DNA of 64,000 nucleotides from contig NZ_CP016793.1 of NCBI RefSeq assembly GCF_001701025.1, positions 9,362,001 through 9,426,000 on the forward strand, read 5' to 3'. The DNA comes from Lentzea guizhouensis (lineage in GTDB: Bacteria; Actinomycetota; Actinomycetes; Mycobacteriales; Pseudonocardiaceae). The position numbers and the translations under genes are program-made. Shown in pieces: positions 24,514-50,512 of the stretch; position 1 is the stretch's first letter; every line of letters starts with the position of its first letter. The notes beneath the pieces were generated by a model, which searched no databases, had not been told where the DNA came from, and saw nothing but the letters and a program-made list of their open reading frames with translations.

Positions 24514-24553
24514 CTAAGCCGGATCTAATCGGGCTGGATTAGATCCGGGTTAG
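24514..24553. promoter_or_regulatory. Long inverted repeat, candidate operator of the PKS operon
   Basis: CTAAGCCGGATCTAATC (24514-24530) and GATTAGATCCGGGTTAG (24537-24553) are inverted copies with one mismatch in 17, separated by GGGCTG. It lies between the divergent SnoaL-like gene and the aminotransferase gene, 61 bp upstream of the latter. It is A/T-rich and has no U-tract after either arm, so an operator is more likely than a terminator. The PucR-type protein encoded two genes on is a reasonable candidate binder. Confidence 0.7.
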
Positions 24554-24614
24554 CCGCGAGTGAAACGCCCCGGCCAACACTGGTGCCACCTGACCGGACG
24601 CGAAATGAGGGACG

Positions 24615-26180
24615 ATGGAACTCGTTGACGGCACGCTCCACACCAACATCGCGGGTGTGGGCCTCGACCCTCACTACGTGCGCGCCGAGGGCAACAGCAT
24701 GTGGGCGGCGGCGCGGGACGGTTCCGAGGTCGAGGTCGTGGACTTCGTGGGCGGCTACGGCTCGTTGCTGCTGGGCCACAACCACCCGGAGATCGTGGCG
24801 TACGCGACCGAAGTGCTGAACGCGCGGACGCCGATCCACTCGCAGTTCTCCCGCCGGCCGGAGGCGAACCGGGTCACCGAGGTCCTCAACTCCGTGCTGC
24901 GGCGGGAGTTCGGCACGTCCGACACCTACTTCGGGGTGTTCGCGAACACCGGCGCCGAGGCGATCGAGGCGGCGGTGAAGCACGCCGAGCTCGACCGCGG
25001 CCTGCGGATCCAGGCGCTGGCCGGGCAGCTGGCGCAGAACGCGGAGCAGGCCGTCGCGGCCGGTGCGGCGGTGGACGAGGCGACGCTGAGCCGGTACGGC
25101 GTCCCGTCGACCGGGTCGGCGCGGGGTGACCTGACGGCGTTGCTCGCCGAGATCGGCGCACGCAACTCGCTGACGCTGGGGAAGGCCCCGGTGATCTTCA
25201 CGCTGGAGGGCGGCTTCCACGGCAAGCTCGCGGCCAGCGTGCAGCTGACGCACAACCCGGCGTTCCGCACGCCGTTCACCTCGCTCGCCGCCAACGCCCG
25301 GTTCGTGGCGGTCAACTCCGCCGACGCGGTGCGGGCGGCGTTCGAGAGCGAGCGGGCGACCGTGCTGGACCTGGTGGTCACCGGTGGCGTGGCCGAGGTC
25401 GTGGAGGTGCCGGCGCCGGTGTTCTGCGCGTTCTTCGCGGAGCCGGTCCAGGGCGAGGGCGGGATCGTGCCGCTCAGCCCGGAGTTCGCCAAGGAGATCT
25501 CGGCCGTGAGCGCCGAGTTCGACTGCCCGGTGGTGGTCGACGAGATCCAGTCGGGCAGCGGGCGCACGGGCGCGTTCTTCGCGAGCTCGCACGTGGGACT
25601 GCAGGGCGACTACGTCACGCTGGCCAAGAGCATCGCGGGCGGAGTGGCGAAGCTGGCCGTGCTGCTGGTGCGGGAGTCGCGCTACCGCCCGGAGTTCGAG
25701 CTGCTGCACAGCTCGACGTTCGCGAAGGACGGGTTCTCGACCCTCATCGCGCAGAAGACGCTCGAGGTGATGGAGCGCGACGACGTCTACCGGCTGGCGG
25801 AGGAGCGCGGCGCGAAGATCGTGGCGGTGCTGGAGGCGCTGCGCTCGGAGTTCCCCGAGGTGGTCAAGGACGTCCGCGGGCGCGGGCTGCTGCTGGGGCT
25901 GGAGCTGCACAACCAGGCGGCGTCCTCGTCGCAGACGATCGCGGGTGCGCAGGCCGGTGGCGTGTTCGGCTACCTGGTCAGCGGGTTCCTGCTGCACCGC
26001 CACCAGGTGCGGGTGCTGCCGACCGGGAGCGCGCCGAACACGTTGCGGCTGCAGCCTTCCGTGTACGTCACCGACGCGCAGATCATCCAGCTCGAACTCG
26101 GCCTGCGCGCGATGTGCGCGGCCGTGCGGGACGCGGACGAGGCGACCCTGCTGAGCTTCCTGGGCACGAGGACGTTCTGA
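24615..26180 (+). CDS. Class III PLP-dependent aminotransferase
   Basis: The 521-residue enzyme is longer than the usual 430-460. It has VVDFVGGYGSLLLGHNHPEIV, FANTGAEAIEAAVKHAE (PLP phosphate cup), FAEPVQGEGG, VVVDEIQSGSGRTG with the PLP-pyridine Asp, and YVTLAKSIAGG with the Schiff-base Lys. An extra helical stretch of about 50 residues (about 133-180) sits between the cofactor cup and FTLEGGFHGK; such insertions occur in aminotransferases tied to polyketide or peptide pathways. ATG 24615 follows GAGGGA. It overlaps the regulator gene (TGATG) and heads the PKS operon, so it probably installs an amine in the polyketide or makes an amino precursor. Confidence 0.86.
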   Translation: MELVDGTLHTNIAGVGLDPHYVRAEGNSMWAAARDGSEVEVVDFVGGYGSLLLGHNHPEIVAYATEVLNARTPIHSQFSRRPEANRVTEVLNSVLRREFGTSDTYFGVFANTGAEAIEAAVKHAELDRGLRIQALAGQLAQNAEQAVAAGAAVDEATLSRYGVPSTGSARGDLTALLAEIGARNSLTLGKAPVIFTLEGGFHGKLAASVQLTHNPAFRTPFTSLAANARFVAVNSADAVRAAFESERATVLDLVVTGGVAEVVEVPAPVFCAFFAEPVQGEGGIVPLSPEFAKEISAVSAEFDCPVVVDEIQSGSGRTGAFFASSHVGLQGDYVTLAKSIAGGVAKLAVLLVRESRYRPEFELLHSSTFAKDGFSTLIAQKTLEVMERDDVYRLAEERGAKIVAVLEALRSEFPEVVKDVRGRGLLLGLELHNQAASSSQTIAGAQAGGVFGYLVSGFLLHRHQVRVLPTGSAPNTLRLQPSVYVTDAQIIQLELGLRAMCAAVRDADEATLLSFLGTRTF

Positions 26181-27393
26181 TGCTGCGTGCGCTGCTGACC
26201 CCTTCCGCTCTCGCCGTCCCCTTGGCGCCGTGCGATGTCCGGACCGACATCGAGGCGTTGTGCGGCGCGGACGCCATGGTGTGGGCCGCTCAGGTCGCCG
26301 GCGAGCTGGACCCGAGCGCGTCGGACGCGTTGCCGGAGCTGGTGGCCATGTGCGTCGCGCTGCGGGTGCACGAGGTGCCCGTGCTGCCGCCGTCGCTGGT
26401 CGAGGCGGCGGAGTCAGCGGTGCGCACGCACGTCGAGCGCGGGTTCGACCTGGGCCGCGGGCTCGGCCTGGTCCGGTTGGCACAAGGGCACATCACGCGG
26501 TCGCTGCTGACGTCGTGCGCGCGGATCGAGGACCCGGACCTGCGGACCGCGGCGATGACCTCGGTGACCTCGCTGGTGTTCGAGGCCGTGGACGAGCTGT
26601 CGCTGCTGGTGTCGGACCGGCACGCGGCCGAACGGGAGCGCTGGCTCGCCGGGCCGGTCGCCGAGCAGCGCGAGGTCGTGACGTCGGTTCTGCGCGGTGA
26701 GCCGGTCGAGCTGGACCGGGCGGCCCGGCGGCTGGGTTACGACCTGCGGCAGCCGCACGTGGCGCTGGTGCTGTGGGCGGAGCAGCCGTGCGGGCCGGAG
26801 CTGACGCGGACGGCGGCGCGGGTGCTCGGCCGGCTGGGCTGCCAGTCGACGCTGCTGGTGCCGATGGGCGGCGACCGGTTGTGGGCGTGGGGCGCGGCCG
26901 TCCGGTGACGTCGAGGGCTGCTGCTGGGCGCAACCGGCGGTGCACGTGGCGGTCGGGCTGCCGGTGCCGGGTGGCGGGCTTCCGGTCGTCGCACGAGCAG
27001 GCGGTCGCGGCCTGCGAGCTGGGGCTGCGGTCGACGTTGCCGGGCCGGGTGCACTCGTACCGGAGCCTGGAGCTGGGTGCGTTGCTGGCGCGTGACGAGC
27101 AGGCGGCCGCGGACTTCGTGCGCCGCGAGCTGGGCGCGCTGGCCGACGACACGCCGTCGGCACAGGCGTTGCGCGCCACGTTGAAGTGCTACCTCGACCA
27201 CGACCGCAGCGTCGCGACCGTGGCCACCCGCATGCATGTCGCGAAGAACACCGTGCTGTACCGGATCAAGCGCGCCGAACAGGTCCGCGGCCGGCCGCTG
27301 GGCGACAACCGGCTGCAGCTGCACACCGCCCTGTACCTGGCGGAGACCTTCGGTGTGTCCACTTCGGACACCGTCGTGGCGCGCACCGCCTGA
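26180..27393 (+). CDS. PucR/CdaR-family transcriptional regulator, frame-disrupted
   Basis: The N-terminal 242 residues read in one frame to a stop at 26908. The C-terminal part resumes in another frame from about 26980 to 27393 and ends in the PucR-type HTH_30 domain (LKCYLDHDRSVATVATRMHV, AKNTVLYRIKRAEQV). Between them a third frame carries WAQPAVHVAVGLPVPG, the usual lead-in to the GGDEF-like middle domain. Two small indels (about 26893-26910 and 26970-26985) therefore restore a regulator of about 400 residues. The ATG is coupled to the aminotransferase stop, and the PKS starts 33 bp after its end, marking it as the likely pathway-specific activator. I favour sequence error over loss of function. 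Confidence 0.78.
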
Positions 27394-27425
27394 CCTTCTG
27401 GCCTCACCACAACAGCGGGGAAGTC

Positions 27426-30400
27426 ATGGACACCATCGAACAAGTTCCAGAGCCGATCGCCGTCGTGGGCCTCGCGTGCCGGCTGCCCGGCGCACCCGAC
27501 GCGGCCTCGTTCTGGCGGCTGCTGTCGTCGGGCACCAGCGCGGTCACCGAGTCCTCCCGGTTCGGTGACGCCGCGCCGGTGCGGTGGGGCGGGTTCCTGC
27601 CCGACGACGAGGCCGGGCGGTTCGACGCGGAGTTCTTCGGCGTCTCCCCGCGCGAGGCGGCGGCGATGGACCCGCAGCAACGCCTGCTGCTGGAGCTCGG
27701 CTGGGAGGCGCTGGAGGACGCGGGGGTGGTGCCCGCGTCGGTGCACGGGTCGGACGTCGGGGTGTTCGTCGGTGCGATGGCGGCGGACTACGCGACGATC
27801 GCGGCCAGGTCCGGTGTGGTGACGAGGCATTCACTGACCGGGTTGAACCGCGGTCTGCTGGCGAACCGGCTGTCGTACGTGCTGGGCGTGCGCGGACCGA
27901 GCGTGGCGGTGGACTCCGGGCAGTCGTCGTCGTTGGTGGCGGTGCACCTGGCGTGCGAGAGCCTGCGGTCGGGTGAGTCGGCGGTGGCGCTGGCCGGCGG
28001 GGTGAACCTGATCTTGACGCCGGAGAGCACGGTGGAGGCGCACCGGTTCGGGGCGTTGTCGCCGGACGGCCGTTGCTACACCTTCGACGCGCGGGCCAAC
28101 GGGTACGTGCGCGGCGAGGGCGGCGCTGTGGTGGTGTTGAAGCGCCTGTCGGACGTGGTCGCGGGCGACACGGTGTACGCCGTGATCCGCGGGTCGGCGG
28201 TGAACAACGGTGGCGCGGCGGAGACGTTGACGACGCCCTCGCTCTCCGCGCAGGAGGCCGTGATCGCGGCGGCGCACCGGCGGGCCGGGGTGGCACCGGA
28301 CGAGGTCGGGTACGTCGAGCTGCACGGCACCGGAACGCCGGTGGGTGACCCGATCGAGGCGAACGCGCTGGGTGTGGCACTGGGGTCGGCTCGTTCCGCG
28401 CCGTTGCGGGTGGGGTCGGTGAAGACCAACATCGGGCACCTCGAAGGTGCGGCCGGTGTCGCCGGGCTGCTGAAGGTCGTGCTGTCGGTGCACCACGGGG
28501 TGGTGCCGCCGTCGCTGAACTTCTCGTCGCCGAACCCGGCGATCGCGCTGGGTGAGCTGAACCTGGTGGTGCAGCAGCGGTTGGAGGAGGTCGGGCCGAC
28601 CGTCGCCGGGGTGTCGTCGTTCGGTGTCGGTGGCACGAACTGCCACGTGGTGGTCGCGAGTGCGGCTCCGGTGGTGCCCGCGCCGCGCCGACCTGGCCTG
28701 GACGAGCCGATCCCGTGGGTGCTGTCGGCGCGGACCGAGCAGGGCTTGCGCGAGCAGGCGTCGCGGCTGCACGACCTGGTGACGTCGATCTCCTCGCCCG
28801 ACTACGACGACGTGGCTTTTTCCTTGGCGACCTCGCGGACGCACTTCGAGCACCGCGCGGTGGTGCTGTCCGGGCACGCCGAGGGGCTGCTGGCGTTGTG
28901 GGACGGCACGCTGACCGCGGATCTGGTGCGGGGCAGGGCTTCGTCGTCGGGCAAGACCGTGATGGTGTTCCCCGGTCAGGGTTCGCAGTGGGCCGGGATG
29001 GCGCGTTCCCTGCTGGGCTCCTCGGCGGTGTTCGCGGCGAAGCTGCGCGAGTGCGCGGAGGTGGTCGACCCGCTGGTCGGGTGGTCGTTGCTGGACGTGC
29101 TGCGCGACGTGCCGGGTGCGCCTGCTTTGGACCGTGACGACGTGGTGCAGCCGGCGTTGTTCGCGGTGATGGTGGCGCTGGCGGCGGTGTGGGAGGCCGC
29201 CGGGGTGCGTCCGGACGCGGTGATCGGGCACTCGCAGGGCGAGATGGCCGCTGCTCACGTCGCCGGTGCGCTGTCGTTGGCCGATGCGGCGACGTTGGTG
29301 GTGCGGCGCAGTCAGCAGGTGGTGCGGATCCCGCGGGCCGGTGGGTTGCTGTCCGTGCCGTTGCCGGTGGCGGAGGTCCGGGAGCACATCGAGACGTGGC
29401 CGGGGCAGCTCGGCATCGGTGCCGTGAACGGTCCGTCGGCCACGATCGTTTCCGGTGAGATCGACGCGTTGCGCGCGTTGCACGACCTCTATCTCGCCGA
29501 GGGTGTGAAGGCGCGGGTCGTTCCGATCAACTACGCCTCGCACTCGCCGTTGGTCGAGGACATCCGTGCCGAGGTGCTGTCGGCGGCTGAGTTCGTCTCG
29601 CCGTCTTCTTCTGCTGTGGCCTTCTACTCGACCGTGACCGGTTCTTTGCTCGACACGTCCACTCTGGACGCTTCGTACTGGTACTCGAACCTGCGTCAGC
29701 CGGTCGAGTTCGAGCTCGCCGTGCGTGCCGCTTTCGCCGATGGGCACACGACGTTCATCGAGTGCAGTCCGCACCCGGTGATGGGCGTCGGCATCACGCA
29801 GATCCTCGACGGTGCCGATGCGGTGATCACCGGCACGCTGCGCCGTGACCGCGGCGACCTGCGCCAGTTCCTGGCTTCGCTGGCCTCGGTGCACGTCGGT
29901 GGCGGTGCCGTCGACTGGGAAGCGCTGGACTGGGCCGGGTTCTTCGGCCGCCCGGTGCACCGCGTCGGCCTGCCCACGTACGCGTTCCAGCGTTCCCGGC
30001 ACTGGATCTCCGAGACCGCACCGGTCATCGCCCCGGAGCCGGTCGCCGCCGTGGAGTCCGCTGCCGTGGAGTCCGCTGCTGTGGAGTCCGCTGCTGTGGA
30101 ACCCGCCTTGTCCCCGGACCGCGCCCTGTCCCTGGTGCGCGACGCGGTGTCCGCCGTGCTGGGACACACCTCCGTCCCGGCCGATGCCACCTTCAAGTCC
30201 CTGGGTCTGGACTCGATCGGTGCCGTGGAGTTCGGCAAGGCCCTGTCCGGCGCCACCGGCCGTTCGCTGACCTCGACCCTGACCTACGACTACCCGACCC
30301 CGGCCGCCGTCGCCGCCCACCTGACCGCGGCCCCGGTGGAAGACCTCGTCGTGAACGCTGCGGCCGCTGAGGAGCCGATCGCGATCGTCTCCGCCGCGGG

Positions 30401-33400
30401 CCGCTGGCCGGGTGGCGCCGACACCCCGGAACGCCTGTGGCAGCTGGCCTTCGAGGGCGTGGACGCGATCGGCCCGTTCCCCACCAACCGCGGCTGGGAC
30501 CTCGACGCCCTCTACTCGCCCGGCGGCGGCACCGGCACCTCGTACACCAACCAGGGCGGTTTCCTGTACGAGGCCGACCAGTTCGACGGCGCCTTCTTCG
30601 GCCTCGGCCCCCGTGAGGCCACCGCCATGGACCCGCAGCAACGCCTGCTGCTGGAGTCCGCCTGGGAGGCCGTCGAACGCGCGGGCATCGAGCCGTCGTC
30701 GCTGCGCGGCTCCCGCACCGGTGTGTTCGTCGGCGTCATGCCGCAGGAGTACGGCTCGCGCCTGCACCAGACCTCCTCCGAATACGACGGCCACGCGCTG
30801 ACGGGCGGCCTCACCGCCGTTGCGTCCGGTCGGCTGTCGTACGTGCTGGGGCTGGAGGGACCGGCTCTCTCGGTTGACACGGCTTGTTCCGCCTCTCTCG
30901 TCTCGATCCATCTCGCCGTGCAGTCGTTGCGCCGTGGTGAGTGCTCGCTGGCGTTGGCCGGTGGTGTGACCGTCATGGCGACTCCGGGCATGTTCACGGA
31001 GTTCTCGCGGCAACGCGGTCTGGCCGTGGACGGCCGCTGCAAGCCGTTCTCCGCCGCAGCCGACGGGACCTCCTGGGGTGAGGCGGCGGGTGTCGTGATG
31101 CTGGAGCGCCTGTCGGACGCTCGTGCGAACGGCCATCCGGTGCTCGCTCTGATCCGCGGCTCGGCGATCAACCAGGACGGCGCCTCGAACGGCCTGACCG
31201 CGCCGAACGGTCCGTCGCAGGAGCGGGTGATCCGTGCCGCGCTGGCCGACGCAGGCCTGGGTCCTGAGGACGTGGACGCGGTCGAGGCGCACGGCACCGG
31301 CACCGTGCTGGGTGACCCGATCGAGGCGCAGGCGCTGCTCGCGACCTACGGGCGTGAGCGGTCGGTGCCGCTGCTGCTCGGCTCGGTGAAGTCGAACATC
31401 GGCCACACGCAGGCGGCGGCGGGTGTGACCGGCGTGATCAAGATGGTGCACGCGCTGCGGCACGGCACGCTGCCCGGGACCCTGCACGTCGACGAGCCGT
31501 CGCGGCACGTGGACTGGACGGCCGGGACCGTCTCGGTGCTCACGTCGAACACCCAGTGGCCGGATCTGGGCCGACCGCGTCGTGCGGCGGTGTCGTCGTT
31601 CGGCATCTCGGGCACGAACGCGCACCTGATCCTCGAAGAAGCTCCCGCGCCGGACCCGTCCGCGAACCCGACCGGCCCGGAATTGTCAGACCTGCCTGAG
31701 ATGATCGGGATGGGGGGCGGATCCCCCCAGGGGGCCAGCCAGTCCGGATCGATCCAGGCGGGCGAAGCACTCGCCGCGGGCCGGGAACGCACCGCGAGCC
31801 AAGCCACCGCAAGCCAAGGCCCCGCGCCGACCCAGCCCGGCCAGACCCCGGTCCCCTGGGTCCTGTCCGCCCGCTCCGACGCCGCACTTCGCGACCAAGC
31901 CGCCCGCCTTCACGAACACGCCCGCACCTCCGACCACATCGACATCGCCCACTCCCTCACCACCACCCGCACCCAGTTCGACCACCGCGCCGTCGTGATC
32001 GGCACCAAACCAGACCTCCTCACCGCCCTCCTCGCCCTCCGCGACGACGCCGAAGCCCCCAACGCCGTCCGCGCCACCACCACCCCGCGCGGCAAGACCG
32101 TCTTCGTCTTCCCCGGTCAAGGCGCCCAATGGCCCGCCATGGCCCGCGAGCTCCTCCGCACCTCCCCCACGTTCCGCAACGCCATCAGCCGCTGCGCCGA
32201 CGCACTCCAACCCCACCTCGACTGGGACTTCCACGCCGTCCTCACCGACGAACCGGGCAGCGCCTCCCTCGACCGCGTCGACGTCGTCCAGCCGGTCCTC
32301 TGGGCCGTCAACGTCGCCCTCGCCGAACTCTGGCGGCACGCCGGCATCACACCCGACGCCGTCATCGGCCACTCCCAGGGCGAGATCGCCGCGGCGGTCG
32401 TCGCGAAAGCCCTCACCGTCGAGGACGGCGCCAAAGCCGTCGCCCTGCGCAGCAAGGCGATCACCAAGATCGAAGGCGCCGGCGGCATGGCCAGCGTCCA
32501 GCTCCCCGCCGACACGATCCGCGAGCACATCAAGGACCTGCCGCTCGGCATCGCCGCGGTCAACGGCCCCTCCGCCACCATCGTCTCCGGCGACGCGCAG
32601 CCCTTGCGCGACATGGTCGACCACTACCGCGCCCAGGGCGTCAACGCCAAGGTCATCCCGGTCAGCTACGCCTCCCACTCGGCCCACGTCGAAGGCCTGC
32701 ACGCCGAACTGGCCGACGCCCTGAAGGACATCCAGCCGCGCGCCACGGACCTGACGTTCTACTCGACGATCACCACCCGCCCGCTCGACACGACGCTGCT
32801 CACCGCGGGCTACTGGTACGACAACCTGCGCGAGACCGTCCAGTTCGAAGGCGCGATCCGCACCGCCCTCGACGACGGGTGCACGAACTTCATCGAGATC
32901 AGCCCTCACCCGGTCATGACGATCGGCATCAACCAGATCACCGACGACGCCCTCGTCACCGGCACCCTCAAGCGCGACAGGGGCGGGCTCGACCAGTTCT
33001 ACCTCGCCCTCGCCCACGTCCACACGCACGGACTCGACGTCGACTGGCCGCAGGTCACCCCTCCGGGGCGCACCGTCGCACTGCCGACGTACCCGTTCCA
33101 GCGCAAGCGCTTCTGGCTCGACGCACCCGCGACCGGCGACGTCGGCGCGGCCGGCCTGGACTCGGCGGAGCACCCGTTGCTCGGCGCGACGGTCGAGCTC
33201 GCCGGCGACGGCGGGCTGGTGCTCACCGGCCGCATCTCGCTCGCCACGCACAGCTGGCTCACCGACCACGCGGTGTTCGGCCGTCCGCTGCTGCCCGGCA
33301 CCGCGTTCGTCGAGCTCGCACTGCACGCGGCCGCGCAGGTCGGGGCGGCGGGCATCGACGAGCTCACGCTGGAGGCACCGCTGCTGCTCACCGCGGACAG

Positions 33401-35770
33401 CGCCGCGCAGGTCCAGGTCGTCGTGGGTCCCGAGGACGACGACCACCGCCCGGTCAGCGTGTACTCGCGCACCACCGCCGGTGACTGGACCCGCAACGCC
33501 CACGGCACGCTCACGTCCTCTGTGGACGAAACAGATCTGCCCGGCGGGTGGCCGCCGGCGGACGCGATCAGCGTTGACGTGGAGGACCTTTACGACCAGC
33601 TCGTCGAGCGGGGGTACGACTACGGCCCGGCGTTCCGCGGGCTGCGCGGCGCGTGGCGGCAGGGTGACGTGATCTTCGCCGACGTCGCGCTGCCCGACGA
33701 GGCACCGGCGGCCGACGCGTTCGGCGTGCACCCGGCGTTGCTCGACGCGGTGCTGCACCCCGTCGTGGGCATCGCGGTGACCGGGCCGCAGGTGCGGCTC
33801 CCGTTCTCCTGGAACGGGGTTCGCCTGCACGCGCCCGGTGCGTCCGAGCTGCGCGTGCGGATCGCGCCCGCCGGCCAGGACGCCGTGACGATCACCGCCA
33901 CCACCCCGGACGGCCTGCCCGTCGCGCACGTCGAGTCGTTGCGGCTGCTGCCGGTCAACGCCGACCAGCTCGGCGGTGACCGCGCCACCGCCCCGCTCCG
34001 ACTCACCTGGACCGAGATCCCCGTGCCGGTGACCGTTCCGGTGCCGGGCACTGTCACGACCACGATCGAGGAAGGCTTCGCCGGCCTCACCGAGCTGCCG
34101 GACTTCGTGCTGCTCAACGTGACCGTGCGGCAGTCCGACGACGTCGTGGCGGACGCCCACCGCGTCACCGTGCTGGTCACGCAGCTGCTGCAGGAATGGT
34201 TGTCCGACAGCCGGTTCGGCGACTCGACGCTCGTGCTGTGCACGCACCACGGCGTCGCGACCGGTGACGCCGAGGACGTCGCCGACCTCGCCGCCGCGCC
34301 GATCTGGGCCTGGCCCGCACCGCGCAGGCCGAGCACCCCGACCGGATCGTGCTGCTGGACGCCGACTGCGCGGCCGAGTCGGAGCTGGTCGCGGGCGCGC
34401 TCGCGACCGGGGAGCAGCAGCTGGCGGTCCGCGACGGCGTGGTGCTCGTGCCGCGCCTGACCCAGCTGACCCCGCAGGACCTCGACGCCGGCATGGCGCC
34501 GCTCGACCCCGACGGCACGGTGCTGATCACAGGTGGCACCGGCGGGCTTGGTGCGTTGGTGGCCAAGCACTTGGTGACGCGGCACAACGTGCGGCACCTG
34601 CTGCTCACGAGCCGCCGTGGCGCCGACGCGCCGGGTGCGCCAGAACTGGCCGAAGAGCTGTCCTCGCTGGGCGCTCAAGTGAGGCTCGCGGCATGTGACG
34701 CGGCCGATGCGGATGCGTTGGAAGCGTTGCTCAACACGGTCGAACGTCCGCTGACCGCCGTCGTGCACACGGCCGGCGTGCTGGCGGACGGCACGGTGTC
34801 GGCGTTGACGGCAGAGCAGGTGCACACGGCGTTGCGTCCCAAGGTGGACGCGGCGTGGAACCTGCACCGGTTGACGTCCGGCTTGGCGGCGTTCGTGATG
34901 TTCTCCTCCGCTGTGGGCGTGGTCGGCAATCCCGGCCAGGCGAACTACGGCGCCGCCAACAACTTCCTCGACGCCCTCGCCCACCGCCGCCGCGCCCAGG
35001 GTCTGCCCGCGGTGTCGGCGGCGTGGGGGCTGTGGCAGGAGTCGAGCGGCATGACCTCGCACATGACCGAGATCGACGTGCAGCGCATCGGCAAACGCGG
35101 ACTTGCGGCCATGCCAACGGAAGTGGGTCTGACGCACTTCGACACGGCGCTTTCCTCGGGCCTGCCGACGCTGGTCACCGCGCGCGTCGACACGCTGGAC
35201 GTGGACGTCAGCTCGATCCCGGTGTTGCAGGGCCTCGTGCGCACCAAGCCACGTCGTGCGCTGGCGGCGAAGCGTTCGCTGGCCGCCGAGCTCGCCGGTC
35301 TCGACCAGGCCGCGCAGCACGCGTTGCTGCTCGACGTGGTGCGCAGGACGGCGGCGGGCACGCTCGGGCACGACGCGGCGGACGCGATCTCGCCGCACGG
35401 CGGGTTCCTGGAGCAGGGCTTCGACTCGCTGACCGCGGTGGAGCTGCGGTCGCGGCTGTCGAAGCTGGTGGACCTGAAGCTGCCGAGCACCTTGACGTTC
35501 GACTACCCCACCCCCGACTCGGTCGCCGGCTACCTGCGGCCGTTGCTGGTGCGGGAGGAGGCCGAGCAGACCTCGGACGTGCTGGGTGAGCTGGCGCGCC
35601 TGCGTTCGGTGCTCACGGCGGCCGCGGGCGACCCGTCGTTCGACGGCGACCGCGCGGCCGTGGTGACGGCGCTGAGCGAGCTGATGGGGCTGGTCGACGT
35701 GGAGTACGCGATCGACGCGCAGAGCTCCGACGACGACTTCTTCGCAATGATCGACAACGAGCTGGCCTAG
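27426..35770 (+). CDS. Type I modular polyketide synthase 1 (loading module + module 1)
   Basis: First PKS of the assembly line, about 2,780 residues once a single indel is corrected. The frame breaks at about 34305, where GATCTGGGCCTGG should read with one more G to continue [12 protein letters not shown] into the ketoreductase half; the loss is in a G-run. There is no N-terminal docking helix, as expected for a first protein: KSQ begins 24 bp after the ATG. The C-terminus has the helical docking region ending [13 protein letters not shown], which should pair with the N-terminal coiled coil of the next PKS. The ATG has a GGGGAAG ribosome site. The stop is 13 bp before the next start. Confidence 0.93.
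27450..30330 (+). other. Loading module: KSQ-AT(methylmalonyl)-ACP
   Basis: The KS active-site Cys is replaced by Gln (VDSGQSSSL, Gln166, codon 27921-27923), the KSQ signature of a decarboxylase that makes the starter from a loaded extender. The AT has GHSQGE (Ser603) and YASH (residues 703-706), both typical of methylmalonyl-CoA selection, so the starter should be propionyl. The ACP has LGLDS with Ser930 for the phosphopantetheine arm. Before the ACP there is a tandem 15-bp repeat coding SAAVE units. Confidence 0.9.
30048..30104 (+). repeat. Tandem 15-bp coding repeat in AT-ACP linker
   Basis: About three and a half copies of GCCGTGGAGTCCGCT with small changes, encoding repeated SAAVE. It lies in the flexible linker between loading AT and ACP and stays in frame. 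Confidence 0.85.
30363..35560 (+). other. PKS module 1: KS-AT(methylmalonyl)-DH-KR-ACP
   Basis: KS has VDTACSASL (Cys codon 30885). AT has GHSQGE and YASH (32667-32678), indicating methylmalonyl-CoA. DH has the HxxxGxxxxP motif ([12 protein letters not shown], His codon 33267) and [10 protein letters not shown], so it should be active. KR has TGGTGGLG and the catalytic Tyr in QANYGAANN (34945). It lacks the A-type Trp and has LAD instead of LDD, suggesting but not proving B-type. ACP has GFDSL (Ser codon 35426). The expected output is an alpha-methyl alkene. Confidence 0.87.
31678..31756 (+). repeat. KS-AT linker element, copy 1 (module 1)
   Basis: Copy 1 of a conserved element of about 80 bp. 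It is translated [20 protein letters not shown] and contains TGGGGGG-CGGAT-CCCCCCA (a hairpin) followed by AGGGGGCC. It starts just after the KS end motif [14 protein letters not shown]. Codons such as TTG, TCA, CCT and GGA are rare in the flanking gene. Confidence 0.85.
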
Positions 35771-35783
35771 AGGAGATTCCGGC

Positions 35784-50506
<14,723 letters not shown>

Positions 50507-50512
50507 CCGGCG

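Noticed and set aside
31700..31735. GGGGGG/CCCCCC hairpins in the linker elements as intragenic terminators
   Set aside because: No U-tract follows and the same hairpin recurs within open PKS frames seven times, so termination at each is implausible.
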